The position numbers were made by a program, and so were the translations under genes. Below the pieces are notes generated by a model. That model worked only from the letters and a program-made list of their open reading frames with translations, had not been told where the DNA came from and searched no databases. A stretch of 54,154 nt of DNA from Candidatus Omnitrophota bacterium (GTDB lineage Bacteria; Omnitrophota; Gorgyraeia; Duberdicusellales; 4484-171): positions 1 through 54,154 of the forward strand of contig JAAEQW010000341.1 of the NCBI GenBank assembly GCA_024231025.1. Reading direction: 5' to 3'. This document shows positions 6,918-16,018 of the stretch, one piece after another. Every line of letters begins with the position of its first letter. The first letter of the stretch is position 1.

Positions 6918-7748
6918 CTATGCAATCTCTCCTCTTATGGAAATAGTGCATTCCCTAATAACTATGTTTTTCCCAGATTTCTTGAGAGCTTCTTCGGTCA
7001 GCTTCAAGGCTCCATAACAGCACGGAACTTCCATTTTTACCGCCGTTATCGACTTTACATTGTTATCTCGAATAATAGCAGTAAGCTTTTCTAAGTACAT
7101 ATCCATCGCTGTATCAAGCTTTGGGCAAAACATTGCCAACGCCTTGCCCTTTAAGAACCGTTTATGAAAATTTGCATAAGCAAATGCAACGCAATCAGCC
7201 GCAATAAGTAAATCGCAGTCTTGAAAATACGGTGCGTTTGGACTTAAGAGATGCAATTGTGTAGGCCACTGACACAATTCTGATTTAATTGCCACCGTTG
7301 GGGCCTCCTCTGCAGTTTCGTTGGTTTTACCTCTAAAATCCTTAGTCATTGTACCCGGACACCCACAAGGCAACGACGGTTTATCCCCATCATCACAGAC
7401 AACAGTAATGTTATTTTCTTTCATGTATTCCTGGGCCTGCCTAAGATAGTCATGTTGACCGTGCTCTTTTAAATGCTTCAAGTGGGCAACAATTGTGTTC
7501 TTTCCGGCTTTTACAACATTTTCGATAACTTTTCTTTCGCTGTACTCTTGCGCCTGGCGTTCTTCAACAATAATCGCACCTTCGGGACAGTTCCCTATAC
7601 AGGCTCCAAGCCCATCACACAACAATTCTCCGACTAATCGCGCCTTTCCGTCTATAATCTGCAAGGCACCTTCGGGGCAATTAGGTACACACTTTCCGCA
7701 CCCATTACATTTTTCTTCATCAATTTTTATTATTTTTCTCTTTACCAT
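6918..7748 (-). CDS. Two-cluster 4Fe-4S ferredoxin protein with cysteine-containing C-terminal domain
   Basis: 276 residues. N-terminal bacterial ferredoxin domain with two CxxCxxCxxxCP sets: CNGCGKCVPNCP (about 14-25) and CDGLGACIGNCP (about 44-55; one spacing is CxxxxxCxxxCP). The C-terminal 200 residues contain CGCPGT, a Trp-Pro-Gln stretch CQWPTQLHLLSPNAP, ADCVAFAYANFH and MEVPCCYGAL, a pattern I recognise from anaerobe proteins annotated only as 4Fe-4S binding. Probably a soluble electron-transfer or redox-sensing protein. Preceded by GAGAGG and 48 bases behind the 45-residue membrane peptide, with which it likely forms an operon from the promoter at 8087-8115. Confidence 0.85.
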   Translation of the reverse strand: MVKRKIIKIDEEKCNGCGKCVPNCPEGALQIIDGKARLVGELLCDGLGACIGNCPEGAIIVEERQAQEYSERKVIENVVKAGKNTIVAHLKHLKEHGQHDYLRQAQEYMKENNITVVCDDGDKPSLPCGCPGTMTKDFRGKTNETAEEAPTVAIKSELCQWPTQLHLLSPNAPYFQDCDLLIAADCVAFAYANFHKRFLKGKALAMFCPKLDTAMDMYLEKLTAIIRDNNVKSITAVKMEVPCCYGALKLTEEALKKSGKNIVIRECTISIRGEIA

Positions 7749-7796
7749 AACCTTAACCTCTCAAAAAATGAACCACGCTTAGACGTACTAGCTCAC

Positions 7797-7934
7797 CTAC
7801 TTAACTGTGCTCATGCATTTCATTTTGCCCATTTTCCCATGACACATTTTATACATTGCACATTTACCAATAATCATAACACACACTGCAATAACGATCA
7901 ACATAACGATTTGAATGAAAAGTTTTCCGCTCAT
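7797..7934 (-). CDS. 45-residue membrane peptide with Cys/Met/His-rich tail
   Basis: Unannotatable by size but well supported: ATG 7934 has a near-perfect ribosome site AGGAGGTG 3-4 bases upstream and the gene is 48 bases before the ferredoxin gene on the same strand. Residues 5-22 are a single hydrophobic helix (LFIQIVMLIVIAVCVMII). The 20-residue tail contains three Cys, one His, seven Met and many Lys (GKCAMYKMCHGKMGKMKCM), which could bind a soft metal or an Fe-S cluster. I know no family for it. Likely co-expressed with, and possibly a membrane partner of, the ferredoxin protein. Confidence 0.65.
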   Translation of the reverse strand: MSGKLFIQIVMLIVIAVCVMIIGKCAMYKMCHGKMGKMKCMSTVK

Positions 7935-7944
7935 AACACCTCCT

Positions 7945-7965
7945 GGTATAATCTTCGATTATACC
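7945..7965. promoter_or_regulatory. Perfect hairpin abutting ribosome site
   Basis: Inverted repeat GGTATAATC-TTC-GATTATACC immediately upstream of AGGAGGTG of the small membrane peptide. In RNA it could influence access to the ribosome site; as DNA it could be an operator. Upstream (7966-8020) there are about three imperfect 21-base repeats built on TGTAAT...TTAAT. Confidence 0.5.
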
Positions 7966-8086
7966 TGATTACAACGATTATTAATAGATTACAGAGATTA
8001 ATATATTATCAATTACAGATATTGTTTAACCACATCAAGCAAGTGTTCATAGTCCTCTGGGTAAAATTTAATAACACAACTAGTAA

Positions 8087-8115
8087 ATTATAGCAATTCT
8101 ATGCGCAAGGGTCAA
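8087..8115 (-). promoter_or_regulatory. Promoter for small membrane peptide / ferredoxin operon
   Basis: Minus-strand TTGACC (8115-8110), 17-base spacer, perfect TATAAT (8092-8087). Predicted start near 8080 gives a leader of about 146 bases. No other gene lies in the 7935-8129 gap. Confidence 0.72.
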
Positions 8116-8129
8116 TAGAAAGTGCTTTT

Positions 8130-10769
8130 TTACCTAGCGCTTTTCCCAATAAAATCAACATAAAGTTTATGTTTAAAATGCAATTCCTTATTCTCAAGCT
8201 CACCACTCTCATAAATCATTGCCAACTTTCTATGCACTCCCCTATCCAATGGATTTAAGGAAAGAATTTCTCTTAAATATTTTACGGCTTTAACCTTATT
8301 TTTTCTCATGAGATTAAAAGACGCTAACGCATCAAGAATCGGCTCATTTCCAATATGTCCTTGAGATTGAATAATCTCATTTTCCAAAATTTCAAGTTGT
8401 TTTGATGCTAATTCGGGCTCCAATTGGAAAAATTCCTCACAACGCTTTAGAAAGTATTTTTCTCCGTAAGGATAAACCAAACACAGCGCTCCGCTCTTAT
8501 AAATTTTTTGCTCAATGGTAAGTTCTTTGTCTTCAATGGAATCTCTCCAAAGCTCAATATTTAAGCCTGATCGATAAAGAAAAAAGATATCCGGTATGAT
8601 GTATGGTTTTCGCAACTCTTTTGACATAGCATATTCTAAAATCGGAAGATCATCACTATTAAGCAATCGACTATTGGCAAATGGATTTTTTCGAAAAATA
8701 TTAGAGCTCAATTGACTATATGCAAAATATTCATTTATCAACTCAAGTGGCAAATTATTACTAATCTCTTCTTTTACTTTATCGCTAATTGCAACATCAT
8801 CAAAAGATTTAAGCTTGAGTGGCTGGTTAGAACAGACTAAGAAATAATAGCCTCTACGCAACTGATGAGGAGCGCAATATTTAAAAACTTTCCGCAAAGT
8901 GTTTATTACCGTAATAAATCCAGTGTTGCCCATTGTGCTATCAATCCATGTACAAAACACTCCACCGGATTTAAGAGACTTAGATACTTGTTTGTAAAAT
9001 TCTAAAGTATACAATTTGGAGGCCGCAAAATAATCCGGACGACTCACCGAGCTTATAATTGCATTGTATTTTTTGTTTTTTGCTGTGAGGAATATTCTCG
9101 CATCGCTATAATAAATATGCGCGTTAGGGTTATTAACGATATTAAAATTAGCTTTTTTTAATCTTGGCTGAATTTGCGCGAAAGCTTTATTAATCTCCAC
9201 AATGTCGGTATTCTGAAAAATAGATGCTACGGTACCTGAAGTAATTCCTGAACCCAATCCTAATACTAAAGCATCGCTATGATCATTTACATACAAAGCA
9301 GGAAAAACTCCCACGGCAATTTCCCCCAAAGCCACTTTGTTACCGGAAATAATCTTAATGCTTAAATGTCCGTTGTAAAAAAGAGTAAGGTCATCCAAGT
9401 CTCCAGTTAAAATAACACTATCAGGACCGTTCTTATATAACGAGAATTCATTTTCGCTTATTTTTTCATACTTTTTAGATAATCCCGGTCTTGCCAGATA
9501 AAAACTTTTGTCATCCCAATTGCAAACCATTACCCCCATCACAATAATTATAATCAACAAAATAAATGATCTTTTTTTCAAATAGACCATACCAAACATT
9601 ATCAAACAAGCCAAAAGGCACAACAACCCTATACATAAAATTAAACCAACGTTACTAAAATAAGTATGACCAAAATAAATATAGAATTGGTATCCTAAGG
9701 CATTGCCTAAACACGACACCCAAAGAAGATAGCCAGATTCTTTAGCAATATTCTTTTCCTTTATCAAAAGAGATGGTATCATTGCTCCAAAAAACATTAA
9801 AGGCAACAATCCATAAAGAGAAAAAAAGATCAACTTTAATAATGGATGGAAAAAGGAAGAAAATTTTCCAAAATTCCATATGTAGATAAAAGACGTATGG
9901 ATCACTTTAAAATTACTAAATATAATTGCCAAAGAGAGCATTGCCCCCAACATGCATGTTTCAAAACGAAAACGAAATCGCTTAACTAATATAGTACCAA
10001 CAAAAATAGCAAACATGCTGATTGCCAAAGCAAAAGCAAAATTTTCTCGGCTGGTATCAAAAATGTGGAAACAAGTTTTGTAAAAAAACATCTGAAACAG
10101 CGCACTAGCGAAACTCGCTATCCCTAAAGCAACTACCACCTTTCGGGGAAATATTATCCATTGCTCAACCTGATCCCTTATTTTTGTTTGCACATCTCTA
10201 TAACAAAAGGCAATAATCAGTGCCACTATTGCAGTAATCCCAGCATTGATGTAAAGAGCACAAGTAATTCCTCGCACCCTAATCAAAAATAGCTCTACCG
10301 CTAAAGCTCCAAAAAATGCACCAAGATTGTATAAAATGTATGTAGCTTTAAACGTTTTCTTATTGGTCGTTTTAAGATATGCGCTAAAAAGAGGAACGCT
10401 AAATCCAATCAATAAAGACGGCACAGCCAAAAGAATAGCCGTTAACAAAGAGATTGTAGCTGAACTGTTTAAAGTTAGCGCTAACCATCCTGTTTTCTGC
10501 AGTATGATTAAAATATGTGGAAACGACAAAGCATACAATGCTATTAAAATTTGAGAAAGAAACAAATAATCACGAAACCGATGTGCCTTCATCGACCCTA
10601 TACCAACTCCTAGCAAAAAAGCACTTAACAGAGTTGCCTGAACATAAAACATATCACCGAAATAGGTAGTTAACAAACGGAAAAAAAGCACTTCATAGCC
10701 AATTCCTGACATTCCAGCCAGAATAATCGCCACGCTCTTTAGTCCAGTAATTGTTTTATTTTTCATCAT
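8130..10769 (-). CDS. Polytopic membrane protein fused to spermidine synthase-like domain, with C-terminal repeats
   Basis: 879 residues. Residues about 1-420 contain roughly 12 hydrophobic segments (membrane domain of the spermidine-synthase-fusion type). Residues about 480-680 are a Rossmann methyltransferase/aminopropyltransferase-like domain: VLGLGSGITSG glycine motif, DIVEIN acidic strand end, YSDARIFL, IISSVSRPDY. The last 120 residues are helical TPR-like repeats (LMRKNKVKAVKYLREILSLNP). Such fusions are widespread, and their reaction is unknown; polyamine synthesis should not be assumed because substrate-binding Asp residues are not obviously kept. The gene starts 6 bases after its paralogue at 10776-13157. 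Confidence 0.82.
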   Translation of the reverse strand: MMKNKTITGLKSVAIILAGMSGIGYEVLFFRLLTTYFGDMFYVQATLLSAFLLGVGIGSMKAHRFRDYLFLSQILIALYALSFPHILIILQKTGWLALTLNSSATISLLTAILLAVPSLLIGFSVPLFSAYLKTTNKKTFKATYILYNLGAFFGALAVELFLIRVRGITCALYINAGITAIVALIIAFCYRDVQTKIRDQVEQWIIFPRKVVVALGIASFASALFQMFFYKTCFHIFDTSRENFAFALAISMFAIFVGTILVKRFRFRFETCMLGAMLSLAIIFSNFKVIHTSFIYIWNFGKFSSFFHPLLKLIFFSLYGLLPLMFFGAMIPSLLIKEKNIAKESGYLLWVSCLGNALGYQFYIYFGHTYFSNVGLILCIGLLCLLACLIMFGMVYLKKRSFILLIIIIVMGVMVCNWDDKSFYLARPGLSKKYEKISENEFSLYKNGPDSVILTGDLDDLTLFYNGHLSIKIISGNKVALGEIAVGVFPALYVNDHSDALVLGLGSGITSGTVASIFQNTDIVEINKAFAQIQPRLKKANFNIVNNPNAHIYYSDARIFLTAKNKKYNAIISSVSRPDYFAASKLYTLEFYKQVSKSLKSGGVFCTWIDSTMGNTGFITVINTLRKVFKYCAPHQLRRGYYFLVCSNQPLKLKSFDDVAISDKVKEEISNNLPLELINEYFAYSQLSSNIFRKNPFANSRLLNSDDLPILEYAMSKELRKPYIIPDIFFLYRSGLNIELWRDSIEDKELTIEQKIYKSGALCLVYPYGEKYFLKRCEEFFQLEPELASKQLEILENEIIQSQGHIGNEPILDALASFNLMRKNKVKAVKYLREILSLNPLDRGVHRKLAMIYESGELENKELHFKHKLYVDFIGKSAR

Positions 10770-10775
10770 ATATTT

Positions 10776-13157
10776 TTAATCAGCGCTCGACAAAGAATCA
10801 AAAATTGACCCACCCCCAGATAACCATTGATACTCTAAAACAGGATAATTGTCGGTATGCAATTTGCCTCTGCGCCCAACTTCCCCTGCAGACCTTATGT
10901 ACTTTTCTGAAATTAAAGATGTCGCTTCAACCGCATAATGAAAAAACATATCGGGATCAGTAATTTCCAAATCTTCTAGTGCCAATTTTGCCGATTCAGA
11001 TAAGCGGTTCACATCATAAATAAGTCTAGTTTTCTCCGGTACATTAAAAGCCAGCACATTGAAACTGCCCGGATAAGCAGGAAATAAAAGTACTTTCGAA
11101 AAAACTCTTCTCAACCCCCGAACCAATAAAGCAACATCCTTGCCCCATATTAATTGAACCATTACTCCTGCTGGTTGCAAATGAGACTTTACTTCTTTCC
11201 AAAAATTTATCGTAAAAAGACTCGCTGATCCCGGAAGATACGGATCTAACACATTAACAGAAATTATATCGTATTTATCTTTTTTAGAATTTAAATAGTG
11301 ACGACCATCATCAATAACCAATTTAATTCGAGGATCTTCGTAATATTTGAAATTGTACTCCGAGAACACACTTTGAGATTGAGCCAAAAACGGTAAAATC
11401 TCAACAGTCTCAATTGACTCAATTTTATCGTACAAAGAAAAAGCCCCGGCAGTGATGCCATATCCCGTTCCAATATTGAGTACTTTTTTGCAATTATTAC
11501 TATATAACATTGGTAAATGAGCTTGCATTTGTTGCACATAAGAAGTTTCCTTAACTCCTAAATAATAAACTAACTGAAGGCGATTATTTTTAGCGCAGAT
11601 CAATCCTCCGGGAAGTCTGCTAATCACCTGAATCCCGTATTCGTCTTCATTTAATGCAATTATTTGTTCATCTGCAGACAATTTTACTAAAGAAATAGGA
11701 AACTGAAAGGATTGATACATAAAAGCACTTAGTAAAATGGAAACAAAAATAATTTTCACAATCAAACCTTTTTTACAATACATAAGTAAACATAGGGATG
11801 CGACTATTATAGTAAGACTCAATAAATAAAATCCACCAATAGTGCCTATAGTACGAGAAAGAAGATAGCCCGCAAATACCCCCCCTAAAGCAGAACCTGC
11901 TGTATTTATAAAGTATACGCGCCCCACTACAGCGCCTGAATCAATATTAATATTTCTGACATTAGAAAGAATCAATGGAAATATCATTCCGGTAATCGTT
12001 ACTGGTATTGCCATTACTCCGAAAGACAAAATAAGCCTTAAAAATGAAGCGCAAAAAGGAGAAGAAATATTTCGAAAAACTTCCTCATGGATAATCCAAT
12101 GCGCGCAACCTACAAATATAAGATGAGCTAATCCGCTGCTAGCGGTAATTAGAACTAACAAAAAACAAGGAGTCAGGCGTTTTATTTTATGCTGCAATTT
12201 ATACAAATAAGAAGCAAAAAAGCTTCCGCTCCCCAAACAAAACAAATAAATTGTTAAAAGAGAAGATACTGCTAATGTCCGGTCACCAAGAAAAAATTTT
12301 GCCATACGTCCCCACAAAATTTCAAAAGAAAGACCCATGAAACCTGAGAAAAAAACCAATATCGTAAGAAGATGTCTATTGTCGATAAGAGAATCGCTTT
12401 TAACGTCACTCTCTTTGGGTATAAAAACCACAGTTGATGTTTGCTCTCTCGAAACAAAAGCAAGCAAAAGACTACTTGCGGCTACAATTACATTCATAAT
12501 AACCGCTAAACCAAGGGTTCCATATAATCCAAAATGCAGAATAAAAACAAAACCACAAAAAAATGCTCCCAAGGCACCTCCAATGGTATTGCATCCATAA
12601 AGAACAGCTACTGTTTTATCTGGAGATACCCACCTCTTCGAAGCAGAAATTATAAGAGGTAATGTTGCACCCATTAAAACGGCAGGTAATCCTATAAGCA
12701 GAAAAACAGAACAGAGCTGAATAAATAAAGTAACGAGCAGGGAGTCTGATAAAGGAAGAAAAATAGCAATCTTCACTTTGTATTGGAAAAGTAAACACGT
12801 TACTAATAAACTAGTCCCGGCAATCGCTAGCTCTGTTAATCCATAAGCAAAAAGTGAATCGGGATTTTTCTTTTGAATAAATTTTCCAGATAAATACGCT
12901 CCCAAAGCTAAAGAAATAAGAAACACGCTAAAAACACATGTCATAGCAAAAACTGTAGAACCCAAAATATTAGCAAATATTCTGATCCAAATTACTTCAT
13001 ATATCAGAGCAGCTAATCCAGATATAAAAGAAAACAATTTAAGCCACTGATAAGGAAAAACGGTTTTAATTCTCTGCTTTAAAATAACAAAATCAGACAA
13101 AATTGCATCAGTATCGTAGAGGTGTGGTGATTCATTTTTCGAATTTTTTAAGTTCAT
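10776..13157 (-). CDS. Polytopic membrane protein fused to spermidine synthase-like domain (paralogue)
   Basis: 793 residues from ATG 13157; a TTG 15 codons upstream gives a poor N-terminus, so the ATG is preferred though neither has a clear ribosome site. Begins with a helix typical of this family (LAALIYEVIWIRIFANILGS), about 14 membrane segments to residue 500, then a Rossmann domain with LNIGTGYGITAG, TVEILP, DDGRHYL and SVNVLDPYLPG. This copy keeps DDGRHYL, closer to true spermidine synthases than its neighbour. Same operon as 8130-10769 and divergent from the prepilin-lamin-tail gene at 13263. Confidence 0.85.
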   Translation of the reverse strand: MNLKNSKNESPHLYDTDAILSDFVILKQRIKTVFPYQWLKLFSFISGLAALIYEVIWIRIFANILGSTVFAMTCVFSVFLISLALGAYLSGKFIQKKNPDSLFAYGLTELAIAGTSLLVTCLLFQYKVKIAIFLPLSDSLLVTLFIQLCSVFLLIGLPAVLMGATLPLIISASKRWVSPDKTVAVLYGCNTIGGALGAFFCGFVFILHFGLYGTLGLAVIMNVIVAASSLLLAFVSREQTSTVVFIPKESDVKSDSLIDNRHLLTILVFFSGFMGLSFEILWGRMAKFFLGDRTLAVSSLLTIYLFCLGSGSFFASYLYKLQHKIKRLTPCFLLVLITASSGLAHLIFVGCAHWIIHEEVFRNISSPFCASFLRLILSFGVMAIPVTITGMIFPLILSNVRNINIDSGAVVGRVYFINTAGSALGGVFAGYLLSRTIGTIGGFYLLSLTIIVASLCLLMYCKKGLIVKIIFVSILLSAFMYQSFQFPISLVKLSADEQIIALNEDEYGIQVISRLPGGLICAKNNRLQLVYYLGVKETSYVQQMQAHLPMLYSNNCKKVLNIGTGYGITAGAFSLYDKIESIETVEILPFLAQSQSVFSEYNFKYYEDPRIKLVIDDGRHYLNSKKDKYDIISVNVLDPYLPGSASLFTINFWKEVKSHLQPAGVMVQLIWGKDVALLVRGLRRVFSKVLLFPAYPGSFNVLAFNVPEKTRLIYDVNRLSESAKLALEDLEITDPDMFFHYAVEATSLISEKYIRSAGEVGRRGKLHTDNYPVLEYQWLSGGGSIFDSLSSAD

Positions 13158-13248
13158 GAATAAGAGATTATCATAAAAAACAACTAATCGCAACCTGAAC
13201 AAAAAATCAAACTAAACAAAAATTATCTCTAAAATACTATGGTTGGTG

Positions 13249-13262
13249 TATAATAATACTAA
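13249..13262 (+). promoter_or_regulatory. -10 element TATAAT just before prepilin ATG
   Basis: TATAAT at 13249-13254, with TG before it, lies only 8 bases from the ATG at 13263. No ribosome site is present between them. The predicted transcription start falls at or beside the A of the ATG, so the message is probably leaderless. Confidence 0.5.
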
Positions 13263-14282
13263 ATGAAAATTACACCTCAAACCGCTCATCAAAAACAATT
13301 AAATAGGGTAGGGTTTAGTCTCTTGGAAGTTATCCTTGTTGTCACCCTGTTGGGTCTTATTGTAACCGCAATCTATCCGTTTTTTGGAACCACTGTGTCA
13401 GGATGGGAAGTAAAAGATAGGCAAACTGAAGTGCTCCAAATTGGTCGAGCAGGAATGGATGATATAATACGAAGCCTTAAAGGAGCAACAACTTTCTCTA
13501 CGGCTAAAGCTAATGAAATTAAATTTGAAGACGTAGACGGTGATGACGTAAAATATAAATTATCAAAGGGAGTCGTGGAGTTAAATAAAGTCGCCCTGAT
13601 TGAACCTGTAGACAGTTTAACTTTTACCTATTACGATCAAGATGGCGCTGAAACCAGCGATAAAAGTTCCGTTCGTTTGGTAAAGATAGCTTTGGTAATA
13701 TCCGACTCCGAAAGCAAAGTTTCACCCGTTACCTTTAGCTCGATTGTCATGCCACGCAAAGATTACCTTGCCTACAGCTTAGCGATAAATGAAATTAATT
13801 ATAATCCTGTTGTAGGAAAAAAATCAAAGGAAGAACAAAAAGAATGGGTTGAAGTATACAATTTCGGAACAACTAGCGTCGATTTAGACGGCTGGACAAT
13901 TGAAGCTGGCGGTAAAACCGATAGCATTGGAGCATGGAAAAAAGGAACCACGATTATCCCTTCAGGTGGTTATGCAATTATTGTTGCAAAGAGCTCCACT
14001 GTGTTCGATGATTACACCTACGATGGAGACGCGATTAGGTTAATGACTGACGATAGCAAAATTGGAAATAAACTCGGCGATAATAGCGACACAATCGTCA
14101 TCACTTCCGCTGGCACAGTCACAGACACCGTTACCTATGATGATGCCTGGGGCGGAGATGAAGACGGCGACACTATTGAAAGAATAGATGAAACAGCTAA
14201 TCCTAGTACATCCAGCAATTGGGAAGCAAGCAGCGACACCGGTACCTATACCGCAGGAGCAGAAAACACCACAACCCCCTGA
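13263..14282 (+). CDS. Type IV prepilin-like N-terminus fused to lamin-tail domain
   Basis: 339 residues. Prepilin signal: basic leader, then G-FSLLEVILVVTLLG (cleavage after Gly17, Glu at +5 of the mature protein) and a hydrophobic helix to about residue 42. Residues about 45-170 are a pseudopilin-like globular part (RAGMDDIIRSLKGA, FEDVDGDD). From about 173 the sequence is a lamin-tail (LTD) beta-sandwich: INEINYNP, EWVEVYNFG, LDGWTIEAGG, AIIVAKSS, ITSAGTVTDTVTY, ERIDETANPSTS. LTDs are found on bacterial exported and surface proteins. A minor pilin presenting an LTD on the fibre tip is plausible. Apparently leaderless; it stands alone on the plus strand. Confidence 0.88.
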   Translation: MKITPQTAHQKQLNRVGFSLLEVILVVTLLGLIVTAIYPFFGTTVSGWEVKDRQTEVLQIGRAGMDDIIRSLKGATTFSTAKANEIKFEDVDGDDVKYKLSKGVVELNKVALIEPVDSLTFTYYDQDGAETSDKSSVRLVKIALVISDSESKVSPVTFSSIVMPRKDYLAYSLAINEINYNPVVGKKSKEEQKEWVEVYNFGTTSVDLDGWTIEAGGKTDSIGAWKKGTTIIPSGGYAIIVAKSSTVFDDYTYDGDAIRLMTDDSKIGNKLGDNSDTIVITSAGTVTDTVTYDDAWGGDEDGDTIERIDETANPSTSSNWEASSDTGTYTAGAENTTTP

Positions 14283-14329
14283 ATTACCAGATATTTAACA
14301 AAGGTCTCACTTTTAAGAAAGGGTTTTCG

Positions 14330-14401
14330 TTAACCCGACAACACCATAATCGCAATCACCATTACTAATTCGATTAGAGTAAATGATCTTCTTATCTTCA
14401 T
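14330..14401 (-). pseudogene. Prepilin N-terminal fragment, truncated
   Basis: On the strand opposite the preceding gene, ATG 14401 opens a 23-codon frame MKIRRSFTLIELVMVIAIM... that is a textbook type IV prepilin start (RRS-FTLIELV) and then stops at 14330. The normal prepilin Gly at -1 is Ser here. No continuation in other frames was recognised; further downstream the DNA belongs to the lamin-tail gene. Most likely a broken pilin gene, or a very short pilin-like peptide. Confidence 0.6.
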
Positions 14402-14440
14402 ATTTTTACCGCTATAACTCTACTGCACCATAGCAAAACA

Positions 14441-16018
14441 TTAAAAACTGGAATTCAACAATAAATCACTTACCATTTGTTTCATTTTTTCAACTTCAAA
14501 TGGTTTACTCATGACCGGTATAGCCTTTTGCTCCACAGAAGCTATCTCATCAAGATCAACCGCATAACCGGACATAATCAGAATCGGTATATTCTTGGTA
14601 GCATTGTCTTCTTTCAACCGACCGATAACTTCATACCCGCTAATCCCCTGCATTTTAATATCAAGCATAACGGCATCCGGGCAATTTTTAGCTACAATCT
14701 CTAATGCCTTCTCTCCGCTATCTGCTTCGAGAATGTTTTGGTACCCGCTTTCCTGTAAAATTGCTTTTATACCTCTTCTTATGCTATCCTCATCATCAAC
14801 AATGAGAATTGTTTTTCTAAATTTTTCATCAATATCTTTATTGTATTTAAGCAACTTAAAAGTGAATGTTGACCCCTCATCTAAATTACTATTGACCTCT
14901 ATAGTTCCCCCATGCAAATCAATAATTCCTTTTACGATGGAAAGACCCAGCCCCGTACCCTTCTCTTTGGTTTTAGCACCAACTTGTTGAAAACGATTAA
15001 AAAGCTTAGCTAGATCTTCTTTAGCAATACCTCGACCGGTGTCAGAAATGGAAGAGCGTATATATTCACCATCGTCTTCTAATAGTATATTCACATGCCC
15101 TTTTTGCGTAAATTTAAAAGCATTACCAATCAAGTTATCAAACACTTCGATTATTTTATCTTTATCGCCATATACCTCTGCCGTCTGCTCCAAAAAATTA
15201 ATCCCAAGCTCAATACCCTTTGCCTTTGCCTGAAGAGCAAAAGAATCTGACAATTCCTTGACTAAATTGTTTATATCCACCTTGGCCATAAACAACTTCA
15301 TCCTTCCCTCTTCCATCCTGGCAATATCTAAAAGGTTATCTACCAAGCCTACCATGAGATCTATTTGATGCTCACAAATAACAAGCATTTTCTTTTGCTG
15401 ATCGTTAATCTCACCCGACAATCCATCCAATAACTCCGACACACCAAGACGCAAAGGCACCAAGGGATTACGCAATTCATGAGTAATATAGGAAATAAAA
15501 TTATTACGCATTTGATTAAGTTCCTGCAAACGATCGTTTTTACTCTCTAATTGTTTATAAAGATTCTTTATCCCTCGATTTGTTTTCTCTAACCCCCAAG
15601 CTTGCACTTCTAAATCATTTTTTGATCTAACAAGTTCTTCTTCAAAAATTTTATACTCGGTAATATCCGCAACCATATGCATCGATCCTTTAATTTTTTT
15701 ATTTTTATCAAATATCGGAGTAGTTGTTACCCTCAACCATTTCTTAATATTAGAATCGTAAAGCTCGCTACGTTCAAATTTAGCCTCAACTAGCATCTTC
15801 GCATGTGGACAGCCATCCATAGGACGCCCTTGAGAATGAACTACCTCATGACACGCGCACCCTATTAGCTCATCTTTCTTCTTAGCTGTAAACTCAGCAA
15901 AAGCGCGATTAACCATAGCGATCTTAAAATTGTTATCAACAATATAAACCAAATCATCCATCTCATCAAAAACAGGTGACCAAGATTGACTATAGTCAAA
16001 TTTTACTTCTGCGTTCAC
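14441..16018 (-). CDS. Hybrid sensor histidine kinase (PAS-HisKA-HATPase-REC)
   Basis: 525 residues; GTG start at 16018 with GGAGGTGG upstream, overlapping the preceding receiver gene (GTGA). Soluble, no membrane segment. PAS domain about 12-125 containing an unusual cluster C54, C56, H57, H61, C70, H72 (CACHEVVH and GCPHA), possibly a metal, haem or Fe-S site. Coiled coil about 126-170. HisKA with H180 (YITHELRNP). HATPase with N box GNAFKFT and G box DTGRGI, GTGLGLSIVKG. C-terminal receiver about 400-520 with IVDDED and phospho-acceptor Asp in VMLDIKMQG. Last gene of a four-gene signalling operon; senses an intracellular cue. Confidence 0.93.
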   Translation of the reverse strand: MNAEVKFDYSQSWSPVFDEMDDLVYIVDNNFKIAMVNRAFAEFTAKKKDELIGCACHEVVHSQGRPMDGCPHAKMLVEAKFERSELYDSNIKKWLRVTTTPIFDKNKKIKGSMHMVADITEYKIFEEELVRSKNDLEVQAWGLEKTNRGIKNLYKQLESKNDRLQELNQMRNNFISYITHELRNPLVPLRLGVSELLDGLSGEINDQQKKMLVICEHQIDLMVGLVDNLLDIARMEEGRMKLFMAKVDINNLVKELSDSFALQAKAKGIELGINFLEQTAEVYGDKDKIIEVFDNLIGNAFKFTQKGHVNILLEDDGEYIRSSISDTGRGIAKEDLAKLFNRFQQVGAKTKEKGTGLGLSIVKGIIDLHGGTIEVNSNLDEGSTFTFKLLKYNKDIDEKFRKTILIVDDEDSIRRGIKAILQESGYQNILEADSGEKALEIVAKNCPDAVMLDIKMQGISGYEVIGRLKEDNATKNIPILIMSGYAVDLDEIASVEQKAIPVMSKPFEVEKMKQMVSDLLLNSSF

